From Parafrigoribacterium mesophilum (GTDB lineage: Bacteria; Actinomycetota; Actinomycetes; Actinomycetales; Microbacteriaceae): DNA of 22,654 bases. The notes below the pieces were generated by a model. It was not told where the DNA came from and ran no database searches. It saw nothing but the letters and a program-made list of their open reading frames with translations. The position numbers and the translations under genes were made by a program. Shown in pieces: positions 6,047-13,437 of the stretch. Positions within the stretch are counted from its first letter, which is position 1. Each line of letters begins with the position of its first letter. The stretch spans positions 1-22,654 of the forward strand of contig NZ_JBDJAF010000009.1 of assembly GCF_039652555.1 (NCBI RefSeq), given 5' to 3'.

Positions 6047-7636
6047 CTAGCCATCGTTGTCGACCTGCCGGATCTGGTCGGCCGTGAGCGGTGCCCATGG
6101 TGAGCTGTCCGGGTTGGCGGAGGCCGCCTCAGGGCTCTCCGCCTGGTTCCACCACTTCGCCTCGAAGGGAATCCCGTCTTGGAGAACGCGGACGCCTTTC
6201 TCGTACACCGCCGTCCCCGTCCACTCCGGGTAGGTTCCCGGCGGCAAGGTGGGAACCTTGATGGGTCTCTCACCGGGCAGCACCGGGCCGATCAGCGACC
6301 AGGGCGTCTCCCACGCGTTGAGCACGGGATTGTCGGGAAGGTCACCCCTGGTCCACCATTTCGCAACATAGACGTTGCGGTGCCAGACCACCTTGGTGCC
6401 CTCGAGATAGGAGGACTCCGCCGCCCACACCGGATAGGGGCTGGTCGCCGGATCGTCAACGATCTCGCGAGGTGCCACCGTCTCGGCCGATGTCACCTTC
6501 GCGGCGGCCGGCGCCATCCGTCCGTGCAGATCTGCGGCGAGCAGACTGGCGAACCGGCGCTCACCCTGGTTCACCCCGCTGCAGGCATCCGAGACCCGGG
6601 TGAGGTCGACGTAGTTGGGGCCGCAGGTGATGTCCCGGTTCAACGACCACATGGACACCCGTCCCAGCCCGTGGTCGCGGGCGAAGGCGTTGAGCGCCGT
6701 GGCGGCGTCAAGCCCGAAGACCTCGGCCGGCACATCGTTTTGGCCGATCATCGGCGTCGCCCCGACCTTCGACCAGAGAGTCTCGTCGGACAGCGTCGTG
6801 CCGGCCCGGTCGTAAAGCACCCCCAACTGCCGTTGCGTCGAGGTGAGAGCCTCGGTCGTCGCCTTCAGCAGGCCGTGGTCCGGCTTCGTGGCGGCACCGT
6901 AGTTCATGACCATCGCGTTGACTCCGGCGAGGTCGACCCCGGCGGTCAGCAGGTCTGCGACGGCGACTTGGCCGGCCTCGGTGAGGCCGGTGGGCGCGAC
7001 CGGCAGGGTGAGCCACACCGCGAGCGGTTTGCCGGCGGCGCGACGATCCGATTGCAACTTCTGGATCGCCTTGGCTCGACGCACTCCGGCGGCACGGTCG
7101 TTGAGGTTGGCGCCCTCGATGTCGAGGTCGATGGTCGCCACGTCGTAACGGTCGATGACGTCCGAGTATGCCGCGAGGAGCCTGCCGTCGTCGGTGCAGC
7201 CGGTGGCGAGTTCATCGTTGAGCTGACCGCCGAAGGACACCGCGATCGCCCCGCCCTGTTGTTCCAGGCGGGCGATCTTGCGATCCAGGTCCAAGCCGAC
7301 TGATGCCTCATCCAGTGTGAACGCGGTGCCCCAACTGGGCGTACAGGCATCATCCTTCGAACTGACGATGAACGAGAGCACCACATCCCGCCCAGCCGGC
7401 GTCGCCGGCGCCTCGAACGCGAAGGTCGGAGTGGCCGTCACATCGGCGTATCCGGCGAACCATGGCTCCGAAGCGTGGGCGGCGGTTGAGGAACTCCACC
7501 ACTGAAACCCGGCCGTTCCACCCGCCGTCAACGCGCACACGGCCGCAACAGCGATGAAGACCCTGAGCAGCGACAACCGGCGGGGCGGTTCGGTGTTCTC
7601 CCCAGGCGAGGATTCCAGTTCGGGTAGCCGGTTCAT
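6047..7636 (-). CDS. GH18-like glycoside hydrolase with two chitin-binding modules
   Basis: A 529-aa exported or membrane-anchored protein. A cytosolic tail precedes a hydrophobic segment at about residues 22-46; it may be cleaved after AHA (53-55) or remain as an anchor. The catalytic region (about 58-370) has SFGG (134-137), the GH18 strand ending IDLDIEG with Asp170, Asp172 and catalytic Glu174, and SMWSLNRD near 328-335. The first Asp of the canonical DxxDxDxE motif is Ala167. Two CBM5/12-type modules follow at about 400-450 (YPVWAAESSYLEG, AKWWTRGD) and 469-518 (YPEWTGTAVYEKG, AKWWNQAE), each with the paired tryptophans. The start overlaps the stop of the glycosyltransferase gene by ATGA, so the two are co-translated. 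A role in trimming or binding the neighbour's beta-1,4-linked product is inferred. It could instead act on external chitin. Confidence 0.88.
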   Translation of the reverse strand: MNRLPELESSPGENTEPPRRLSLLRVFIAVAAVCALTAGGTAGFQWWSSSTAAHASEPWFAGYADVTATPTFAFEAPATPAGRDVVLSFIVSSKDDACTPSWGTAFTLDEASVGLDLDRKIARLEQQGGAIAVSFGGQLNDELATGCTDDGRLLAAYSDVIDRYDVATIDLDIEGANLNDRAAGVRRAKAIQKLQSDRRAAGKPLAVWLTLPVAPTGLTEAGQVAVADLLTAGVDLAGVNAMVMNYGAATKPDHGLLKATTEALTSTQRQLGVLYDRAGTTLSDETLWSKVGATPMIGQNDVPAEVFGLDAATALNAFARDHGLGRVSMWSLNRDITCGPNYVDLTRVSDACSGVNQGERRFASLLAADLHGRMAPAAAKVTSAETVAPREIVDDPATSPYPVWAAESSYLEGTKVVWHRNVYVAKWWTRGDLPDNPVLNAWETPWSLIGPVLPGERPIKVPTLPPGTYPEWTGTAVYEKGVRVLQDGIPFEAKWWNQAESPEAASANPDSSPWAPLTADQIRQVDNDG

Positions 7637-9927
7637 GCGGACATCCTCTGCTCACTCGTGGTGCGGGCCGCAACGGTCAGCGCGTCACCCGACGTGGCAC
7701 CGCAGAACTCACCGTGATAGAGCACGCTCTGCCAATCGAGCACCGGGACGGCGGCAGCGGCCTGCACCCGCGGACGGCGCGGCTTCCGCTCGACGAACAG
7801 CCATCGGGTGACTCCGACGGCAAGGTCGACGATGGAATTGCCGATTCCGATGTAGGCGACGATCGCCCAGGCGGCGAGCGTGGCGTTCAGCGCGGCGAAG
7901 GCGGCATTCCCCCAGTTCTGAGCCAGCACATCGCGCCAGCCGGTGAGCACCGAAAATGCCACGATGAGCAGCGGCGCCAGCACGTAGACCGGTGCGGTCG
8001 CGGTACGGTTTCGCACCTTGGGGGTGCGGGCGAAGGGGATTTTCCGGCCGGTGATCGCCTGCTGCAGGGACCCCAGCACCCCGGCCAGATTGACCGGAAG
8101 GAGGATGAGATTGAACCCGTAGATGCGGAAGATATCGGTGAACCGGTATCCGCAGGATTTCAGATCGCTGCCCATCGCCAAGAAATACGGCAGTGCTGCG
8201 ATGAGCACGATCGGGCTCAGCAGTCGGCTGTCATACGGATACACCAGCAGAAAGACCAGCCCGAAGCTCGCCCAGGCGATCGAGGCCATGTAGTTGATTC
8301 GCAACAGTAATTCCACCGTGGGGACTCGTTCGCCCAGGCGCCGTCGTTCGCTGGCTTGACGCCAGAGCTTCGGCAAGATCAACAGGCCGCCGTTCGCCCA
8401 CCGTCGGCGCTGCACGATCAGCGATCCGAAATCGGGCGGGGTCGCGCTATAACTGAGCCGCTCCGGGTAGTTCACGAGGCTCCAGCCGTGCGTGCCCAGG
8501 TCGACACTGGATTCGGTGTCTTCGATCACCGTGCGGTCCTGCACGTACCGGCGTACCTCGAAGCCGCCGACCATCTCCTTTTCGACGATGTCTTCGAGCG
8601 CGCGCTTGCGGATGACGGCGTTCGCACCCACCCAAAAAGTCGCGCCGAAGTGCGACATTCCCTGGTGCAAGATGTGCTGCAGGTCTGTCGTGGCGCCTGC
8701 GAGGCGCTCAATCCTCGTTCCCGCGCCCCGGAACGACGAGTATGGCGTCTGCGTGACGGCCACTCGCGCGTTGTCCGGTTGTTCCAGGAGGTACACCAGG
8801 CGCAGGCAGTAGTCGCGAAGCAGGATGGAGTCGGCGTCGAGGGTGAGCAGGTACTCGGAGTCGGGTATCGTCAGGTCCCCGTGCCGGGGATCGTCGGTCG
8901 GACGAAGCAGGAAACCGTCTGGCGTTGATTCCTCCCGATAGGTGCCGCCCATCAGTCCGATGTACGCGTTCAGGTTCATCGCTTTGTTGGCTTCGTGTGA
9001 CAACGACACGTACAGTTTGCGCTCGAAGGTGGTCAGCTCGGCAGTGAATGTCCACACCAGTCGCTGATGCAACTCGTTCATCCGCTCCCATGCCGGCGTG
9101 GACCCCTCGCTCGCCGCCACGATCAATGCCTCCGCGATGAGACCGAATTCGCTCGCGAGTCCTCGGAGGACCTGTTCCACGAAGAACTCATCGACGTGGT
9201 CGGACACGGTCTCCCGCGCGGCCATGTCGTCGAGCCAGTCGGCGCACCATCGGTATTCGGCGGCCAGGGCCCGCACGCTGGCGAGGTCCACCGCCCGGTC
9301 CTCACCCGCCCGCCGCTCGAATCGTAGCCTGGCCTGTGTCACGTGGTCGCGGGGTTCGATCAACGCGGCGTCGATTTCAGCGGCAAGGACCCGCGACCGA
9401 GAAAGCTGATCGAGCGCGATCGGATCGGTGGGCCGGGGTGGATCGTCCACGAGAAGGACGACGCGCATCGAGGGGTACTCCTGGAGCGCCGCCGACCACA
9501 GCGTGGCCCGGACGACATCTGCCTCCTCGCGGTACGAGGGCACCAGCACGGTGATCGATGACGCATTCCTCGAGAAGTGACGATCAAGCTCCGCTCGGGG
9601 CACCCGCACGTGAGCACGGAACCGCTGCAGCGCCCCCTGCCGTGCGATGAGGTACATCAGCGCGGAGAACGTGAGGAATGTGACAACGACAAGGTAGAAG
9701 ATGGCCTCCATGGTGAAGCGGAAGCTTCCCGCGCCGCTCTCCATCACTTCCCGGATGATGGTCGAAATCACATAGGCGACCCAGGCGATCACCGTCACCA
9801 CGATGCCGAGTCGTCCGAATGTGATCGCCCGATCACTCGGGGACAGGTGCATCGTCGGCAGCGGGGTTGAGCGGCGCTCCGCCCCCCATTGTCGTTTTCG
9901 GGCAGGCGCGGGTGTCGTCGGAATCAT
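7633..9927 (-). CDS. Cellulose-synthase-like GT2 membrane glycosyltransferase
   Basis: A 764-aa inner-membrane polysaccharide synthase candidate. Numbered from ATG at 9927, two membrane helices (about 40-58 and 76-94) precede a cytosolic GT-A domain with VLLVDD (160-162 acidic pair), LTLDAD (364-366, metal/UDP-sugar site), IED (469-470, general base) and QRRRW (506-510, processivity motif). About five C-terminal helices follow, at roughly 525-715. No PilZ c-di-GMP domain is present. The distance from the first Asp pair to DxD is about 200 residues, far more than in BcsA, because of a helix-rich insertion. ATG at 9927 has GAGG 6 nt upstream; a GTG at 9963 in the same frame lacks one. It is coupled to the GH18 gene by a 4-bp overlap. 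The sugar is unknown. The chitin-binding partner hints at a GlcNAc or glucose beta-1,4 polymer. Confidence 0.87.
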   Translation of the reverse strand: MIPTTPAPARKRQWGAERRSTPLPTMHLSPSDRAITFGRLGIVVTVIAWVAYVISTIIREVMESGAGSFRFTMEAIFYLVVVTFLTFSALMYLIARQGALQRFRAHVRVPRAELDRHFSRNASSITVLVPSYREEADVVRATLWSAALQEYPSMRVVLLVDDPPRPTDPIALDQLSRSRVLAAEIDAALIEPRDHVTQARLRFERRAGEDRAVDLASVRALAAEYRWCADWLDDMAARETVSDHVDEFFVEQVLRGLASEFGLIAEALIVAASEGSTPAWERMNELHQRLVWTFTAELTTFERKLYVSLSHEANKAMNLNAYIGLMGGTYREESTPDGFLLRPTDDPRHGDLTIPDSEYLLTLDADSILLRDYCLRLVYLLEQPDNARVAVTQTPYSSFRGAGTRIERLAGATTDLQHILHQGMSHFGATFWVGANAVIRKRALEDIVEKEMVGGFEVRRYVQDRTVIEDTESSVDLGTHGWSLVNYPERLSYSATPPDFGSLIVQRRRWANGGLLILPKLWRQASERRRLGERVPTVELLLRINYMASIAWASFGLVFLLVYPYDSRLLSPIVLIAALPYFLAMGSDLKSCGYRFTDIFRIYGFNLILLPVNLAGVLGSLQQAITGRKIPFARTPKVRNRTATAPVYVLAPLLIVAFSVLTGWRDVLAQNWGNAAFAALNATLAAWAIVAYIGIGNSIVDLAVGVTRWLFVERKPRRPRVQAAAAVPVLDWQSVLYHGEFCGATSGDALTVAARTTSEQRMSA

Positions 9928-9992
9928 CGGGAACCTCGGCGGGGCCAGCGCGTTTCGGGTCACGCTGTCGGGTAAACCCCTTCGCCGGAGCC

Positions 9993-10040
9993 TACAGCAA
10001 ATCGTCCGAAAAGTCCCCCGTTCGGTGGACTGTTGCTGTA
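9993..10040. promoter_or_regulatory. Long inverted repeat in the leader region of the GT2 gene
   Basis: The arms TACAGCAA (9993-10000) and TTGCTGTA (10033-10040) are perfect complements. Inside them, GTCC and GGAC extend the stem. The structure lies about 100 nt after the winged-helix stop codon and about 65 nt before the GT2 start, both genes being on the minus strand. It could be a terminator of the upstream gene, a leader hairpin or a protein-binding site. No U-run follows on the minus strand, so a simple intrinsic terminator is less likely. No known riboswitch consensus was recognised. Confidence 0.5.
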
Positions 10041-10143
10041 CCCCATTAGGAGGACATCCGGATGCGGATCAGGAACCGCACTGGCTGCTGCGTCTCCGGC
10101 AGGCAGAGCGTGCGGGTGCGGCCGGGGTCAGCCGGGCGCACCG

Positions 10144-11448
10144 TCAGCCGGAATGATTCAGCTGCAGTCCCACGAAGCCGGCGTAATCAGCTGCCGCGCG
10201 GGCGAATCCGGCGGCTTCCTCGGCGGTGAGCCGCTCGAACGGTTCAGCGCTCAGATCCACCGCGGTGGTATTCCTGGCGCGGTGCCAGGTGCCGATGATC
10301 CGCCCGTGCGACACCATCACCGGATAGAAGATGCCGTTGCCGCCCGGCACAATCCGGTTCGCGTGCTCAAACGGGAGGGCATGGGAGCGGTCCTGGTAGC
10401 CGAGCAGAAACTCGTCGAACCCGGGCAGCAGGTGCACCCCCGACTTCGCCGGAGCCTTCGATGCGGCCGGCCGGCTCGCCGACATCCAATATTCCCCTCC
10501 CCCGCAGTGCACGGCGCCCAGTTCGTCGCGGGCGGCGGCGAGTCCTTGCCTCGCATCCGCCATGGTCAGTTTGGACCACCACGCGAAGTCCTTGATGGTG
10601 GCCGGGCCGTGGCCGCGGAAGTAGCCGAGGGCGAACCTGCGCAGCGCCTCGGTGTTGTCCACCTCCTCGTTGGGCGGCGCCCACTCGTCGAGCAGCACCA
10701 TGGCCTGCCCGGTGCGGCGCGGCGGACCCCAGCAGATGAGGCCGATCTGCGCCAGGTACCAGATGATGTGGTAGCCGCGCTGACCGGTCGTGGTGATACC
10801 GGCGTCTTCGAGCACCGCGAGGAATTCGGCGCGGGTGGCGGCGCCGCCGCCGGCCAGTTCGGTGCGGGCGAGATCGGCCGACCGGTCGAGGGTGTCCTGG
10901 TCGAGATCGAGTTGTCGTTGCCGGGTGGCAGCCGAGGCCAGAGTGCGCGATGCCGTGAGTTGCAGCATCCAACGCAGGTCGTCCGGCGCCACGAAGTGCA
11001 GGGTGCCCCGCATCGGCCAGGACCGCACGACGCTGCCCCGGGCAAGTTCTGCGAGCACCTGCTCCCGGGTGGTGCCCGGCGCGCGCACGCCGAGGGCCCA
11101 CAGACCCTGCCCGAAATCCTGCGCCTGCATGGCGAGCAGGTGCCGGACGACGTCGGCCACGCCGGTGCCGGCTGCCGCCGTCGGGGCGATCCACTGGCTC
11201 GCGAGCCGCAGCCCCAGCAGCTCGGCCCTGTCGATCTCGAGCGCGTGAGTGCCTGCATCGACCTCGGCCGTGCCGGTCCCGTCTGCATCGACTTCGGCCG
11301 TGCCGGTCCCGTCCGTATCGACTTCGGCCGTGCCGGTCCGGTCCGTATCGGCTTCGGCCGTGCCGGTCCGGTCCGCATCGACTTCGGCCGAAGTTGTCGG
11401 GGCAGTGTCTTCCTGGGCCGTGTGACTCGGGCCCTTCTGCGGTGCCAT
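10144..11448 (-). CDS. Winged-helix DNA-binding domain protein (DUF1006/HTH_42 family)
   Basis: A 434-aa protein. Residues from about 72 onward match the winged-helix family that includes DUF1006/YcaQ-like proteins: LASQWIAP, VVRHLLAMQAQDFGQGLWALGVR (read as VVRHLLAMQAQDF then GQGLWALGVR), SWPMRGTLHFVAPDD, GHGPATIKDFAWWS and HLLPGFDEFLLGYQDR. Members related to YcaQ act on DNA crosslinks or abasic sites; that function here is inference. Residues 21-66 are four and a half copies of a decapeptide AEVDxDxTGT, which is unusual for the family. The start ATG at 11448 is favoured because GATACT sits 6 nt upstream with TTGAGC 18 nt before it, and because a longer frame would run into an intergenic repeat. 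It is transcribed away from the broken DUF503 gene. Confidence 0.82.
   Translation of the reverse strand: MAPQKGPSHTAQEDTAPTTSAEVDADRTGTAEADTDRTGTAEVDTDGTGTAEVDADGTGTAEVDAGTHALEIDRAELLGLRLASQWIAPTAAAGTGVADVVRHLLAMQAQDFGQGLWALGVRAPGTTREQVLAELARGSVVRSWPMRGTLHFVAPDDLRWMLQLTASRTLASAATRQRQLDLDQDTLDRSADLARTELAGGGAATRAEFLAVLEDAGITTTGQRGYHIIWYLAQIGLICWGPPRRTGQAMVLLDEWAPPNEEVDNTEALRRFALGYFRGHGPATIKDFAWWSKLTMADARQGLAAARDELGAVHCGGGEYWMSASRPAASKAPAKSGVHLLPGFDEFLLGYQDRSHALPFEHANRIVPGGNGIFYPVMVSHGRIIGTWHRARNTTAVDLSAEPFERLTAEEAAGFARAAADYAGFVGLQLNHSG
11255..11404. repeat. 30-bp coding tandem repeat (decapeptide repeat)
   Basis: Units start at 11255, 11285, 11315, 11345 and 11375, each 30 bp and beginning GYATCGRCYTCGGCCG. 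The fifth is intact only to about 11390. On the minus strand they encode AEVDADRTGT-like decapeptides, rich in Asp, Glu, Thr and Gly, at the N-terminus of the winged-helix protein. Confidence 0.9.
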
Positions 11449-11454
11449 CCCCTC

Positions 11455-11484
11455 AGTATCGCGGCACCCTCCGACACCGCTCAA
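11455..11484 (-). promoter_or_regulatory. Candidate promoter of the winged-helix gene (leaderless)
   Basis: TTGAGC (11479-11484) and GATACT (11455-11460) on the minus strand are 18 nt apart. The -10 box ends 6 nt before the ATG at 11448, implying a transcript that starts at the initiation codon. Confidence 0.5.
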
Positions 11485-11498
11485 CCCGCCCCGCCCGC

Positions 11499-11580
11499 CC
11501 CGTTTCAAGGAGAATCTGTCACTCGAGCCCCGGTTTTCGGGCATCCAGGCCGGTCGGATGCAGAAACTCCGTGAGACGGG
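11499..11580. repeat. 82-bp palindromic intergenic element, copy B
   Basis: The left arm is CCCGTTTCAAGGAG and the right arm CTCCGTGAGACGGG, with GGGCATCC in the centre as in the other copies. It lies between two divergent genes, so it cannot serve simply as a terminator here. Its right end is 28 bp before the DUF503 start. Confidence 0.85.
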
Positions 11581-11608
11581 ATGCGAGTGCGGATGTCACG
11601 ATGGAGGG

Positions 11609-11907
11609 ATGTGGGTCGGCTGGATCGAATTCGACATTCTGCTGGGTGATGTGCGCTCCTGAAGCAGAAGCGTTCCGTGGTGCGTCCCCTGGTCGCCGAG
11701 TTGCGCCGGAGGTTCCAACTCAGCGTGGCGGAGGTGGGCGAACTCGAACTGCACCGGCGCACCGTGATCGGGCTGGCCGCCGTCGCATCCGCCCGGACCC
11801 ACATCGTCGCGTTGCTCGACCAGGTGGAACGGTTCGTCACACAGCGGCCGGAGGTCGAGCTGCTGTCTGCCCGCCGTCGGCTGCACGCCTCACACGACGA
11901 GACCTAA
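11609..11907 (+). pseudogene. DUF503 family protein, frameshifted
   Basis: The frame from ATG at 11609 reads MWVGWIEFDILLGDVRS and stops at TGA 11660-11662. Adding one base near 11656-11661 (TCCTGA to TCCCTGA) restores LKQKRSVVRPLVAELRRRF and a continuous protein of about 99 aa to the stop at 11907. That protein matches the small actinobacterial DUF503 family in order and length, including the conserved SLKxKRSVV segment and the ending ELLSARRRLHAS. The family is often found near rbfA/ribosome-maturation genes elsewhere; its function is not established. GGAGGG abuts the ATG. Either the gene is genuinely inactivated or a C was dropped in sequencing or assembly. It converges on the CPBP gene 19 bp away. 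Confidence 0.85.
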
Positions 11908-11926
11908 CGGCCGCTTTGCCTCCGGT

Positions 11927-12751
11927 TCAGTACAGGAACACCGGCAGCCAGTCCCGGTTGTGTGCGTGCACGAGGGCGAGGAAGAGTACCAAGTCGAAGA
12001 TCAGGTGCACTGACACCACGTAGGTCAGCGACTTGGTGAGCTTAAAGGTGTAGCCCTGCAGCATCGCGAACGGGAAGGTGAGCAGCGGCCCCCAACTCTC
12101 GTAGCCGATCTCCCAGAGGAACGAGGAGAAGATCACGGCCTGCAGGATGTTGGCGAGCCAGTCTGGAAAATGGTGCCGCAGCAGTGTGAAGGTGGTGCAG
12201 ACGAAGAATAGCTCGTCCCAGATCCCGACCGTGTTGACCCCGATGAAGAGGCGGGCGAAGACGCTGGGATCGGATGCGTCCGGCCAGTTCCGATACACCC
12301 CGGTGCTGATCAGATAAAACGGCAGGATGAAATACCCGAGCGCCACGACGCCGATGAGGTACAGCTTCGCCACGGTGGGCCAGCGCCGTCCGGTGAGCAC
12401 CGGGAAACGCACGAGGTGATCGCGGTAACCGAACCGTGACACGACGTACGGCACCAGCACCGCCAGGGCGAGCGCGCCGCCCATGAGCAGCATGTGCCGG
12501 ATGCTGAGATCGGCGTTCAGGGGAACCGCACTGATGATGACCAGGCCGGCTGCGATGAGTGCGAGGTGGCCGGCGAACGGCCGGTCGACCACCAACGCGA
12601 CGATCACGCTGGTCACGAGCGTGGCGTAGCCGGCCAGATTGAACTCGAATCCGAACAGCAGCACCGCCGACGCCGACAGCAGCACGGCCGGCACCAGCTT
12701 CCAACTGAGCGCCTGTCGAGCAGGAACCGTGGCGGTGGATGCCTGCGTCAC
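11927..12751 (-). CDS. CPBP-type intramembrane protein (divergent CAAX-protease-like)
   Basis: A 274-aa integral membrane protein with about seven to eight hydrophobic helices (20-40, 45-75, 88-105, 127-150, 165-190, 200-215, 222-235, 242-262). The C-terminal half has the layout of CPBP/Abi intramembrane glutamic proteases: WDELFFVCTTFTLLRHH (Asp179-Glu180 and Arg192 where EExxxR is usual), SSFLWEIG where FxxxH is expected, and VSVHLIFD with His249 and Asp253. The usual first Glu and the middle His are therefore replaced, so protease activity is doubtful. Start GTG at 12751 is supported by a -35/-10 pair whose -10 ends 6 nt upstream. Function is not known; it may be a non-catalytic or altered-specificity member. 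Confidence 0.68.
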   Translation of the reverse strand: MTQASTATVPARQALSWKLVPAVLLSASAVLLFGFEFNLAGYATLVTSVIVALVVDRPFAGHLALIAAGLVIISAVPLNADLSIRHMLLMGGALALAVLVPYVVSRFGYRDHLVRFPVLTGRRWPTVAKLYLIGVVALGYFILPFYLISTGVYRNWPDASDPSVFARLFIGVNTVGIWDELFFVCTTFTLLRHHFPDWLANILQAVIFSSFLWEIGYESWGPLLTFPFAMLQGYTFKLTKSLTYVVSVHLIFDLVLFLALVHAHNRDWLPVFLY

Positions 12752-12757
12752 CCTCCC

Positions 12758-12786
12758 AGTGTCGTCCGCGCCGCCTTCTGATTCAA
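12758..12786 (-). promoter_or_regulatory. Candidate promoter of the CPBP-like gene (leaderless)
   Basis: TTGAAT (12781-12786) and GACACT (12758-12763) on the minus strand are exactly 17 nt apart, and the -10 ends 6 nt before the GTG at 12751. This is the best-formed promoter seen in the window. GGGAGG directly abuts the start codon and is too close to act as a normal Shine-Dalgarno. Confidence 0.5.
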
Positions 12787-12808
12787 CCGGCCAGCGTTCC
12801 CCGTCGCA

Positions 12809-12889
12809 CCCATCTCACGGAGTTTCTGTCTCCGAGGCCCGTATTGGCGAGCATCCGGCGTCTGAAATGCAAAAACTCCTTGAAACGGG
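12809..12889. repeat. 81-bp palindromic intergenic element, copy C
   Basis: The left arm is CCCATCTCACGGAG and the right arm CTCCTTGAAACGGG, with a central AGCATCC. The left arm has two changes in the outer CCCGTTT segment relative to copies A and D. It lies between the end of the mrp operon and the start of the CPBP-like gene, both on the minus strand. Confidence 0.83.
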
Positions 12890-12933
12890 TGGATCAGGCG
12901 CGGGTGAGGATGCCAGCGACGAAGGCTGCTCCG

Positions 12934-13437
12934 TTACGGACGATCGCTTTCCGCGGCGCTTGAGCCGCCGGTGGGGTCCGGCGGGCCGTCGAGGCGGGAT
13001 TCCGAACGGTCGTTACGGTCACCGGGGCGGGCAGTGGGGTGTCCGGACGCGGGGTCAGCATCATTACTCTCCGCGTCAGCCTGCTCGCGCTGAGCTTGTT
13101 CGATCGCCTGGGCGAGTTCGTCCACGAGCAATGATCCGGGCGCGACGACACCGCTGCGGTACCCGGCCCGGCCGATCATGTGGGCGGAGATCGGCGCCGT
13201 CATCATCTGGAACAGCAGGAGTGTCACCAGCATCAAAATCGTCGGCAGGCGGCGATCTTGCACCGCGATCGCGAGCAGGATGAAGACCAGGCCCAGGATC
13301 TGCGGCTTCGTGGTGGCATGCATGCGCGCGATAGCGTCGGGAAAACGGATCAGGCCAACCCCGGCGGCCAGCGACAGGAACGCCCCGAGGAGCAGAAACA
13401 CCGCGGTGGGCACGTCAAGAACCACATCGAAGGTCAT
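12934..13437 (-). CDS. mrpG: Mrp Na+/H+ antiporter subunit G
   Basis: A 167-aa membrane protein and the last gene of the mrp operon. Three membrane helices occupy about residues 5-85, with the family motifs GLIRFPDAIARMHATTKPQ (near 28-46) and LTLLLFQMMTAPISAHMIGRAGY (as LLLFQMMTAPIS then AHMIGRAGY, near 73-94). A hydrophilic tail of about 65 residues follows, rich in Asp, Ser, Arg and Pro. Typical MrpG proteins end soon after the third helix, so the tail is unusual. The start ATG at 13437 overlaps the mrpF stop as ATGA. A longer frame exists upstream, but it would only re-read mrpF out of frame. MrpG is required for assembly of the Mrp complex in the cytoplasmic membrane (family knowledge). 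Confidence 0.9.
   Translation of the reverse strand: MTFDVVLDVPTAVFLLLGAFLSLAAGVGLIRFPDAIARMHATTKPQILGLVFILLAIAVQDRRLPTILMLVTLLLFQMMTAPISAHMIGRAGYRSGVVAPGSLLVDELAQAIEQAQREQADAESNDADPASGHPTARPGDRNDRSESRLDGPPDPTGGSSAAESDRP

Noticed and set aside
9928..10143. Known riboswitch (c-di-AMP or c-di-GMP type) upstream of the GT2 gene
   Set aside because: The conserved core sequences of those classes could not be matched on the minus strand. Only an unassigned inverted repeat is supported.
11449..11544. N-terminal extension of the winged-helix protein to 11544
   Set aside because: It would translate part of palindromic element B, and the promoter-like TTGAGC/GATACT pair lies inside it. ATG at 11448 is better supported.
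10033..11574. 513-codon open frame on the plus strand
   Set aside because: It is antisense to the winged-helix gene, has low complexity with the translated 30-bp repeat, and runs through palindromic element B.
12894..13151. Small minus-strand frame overlapping the mrpG tail, ending in a plausible-looking peptide
   Set aside because: Most of it is mrpG in another frame. There is no ribosome binding site and no recognisable family.
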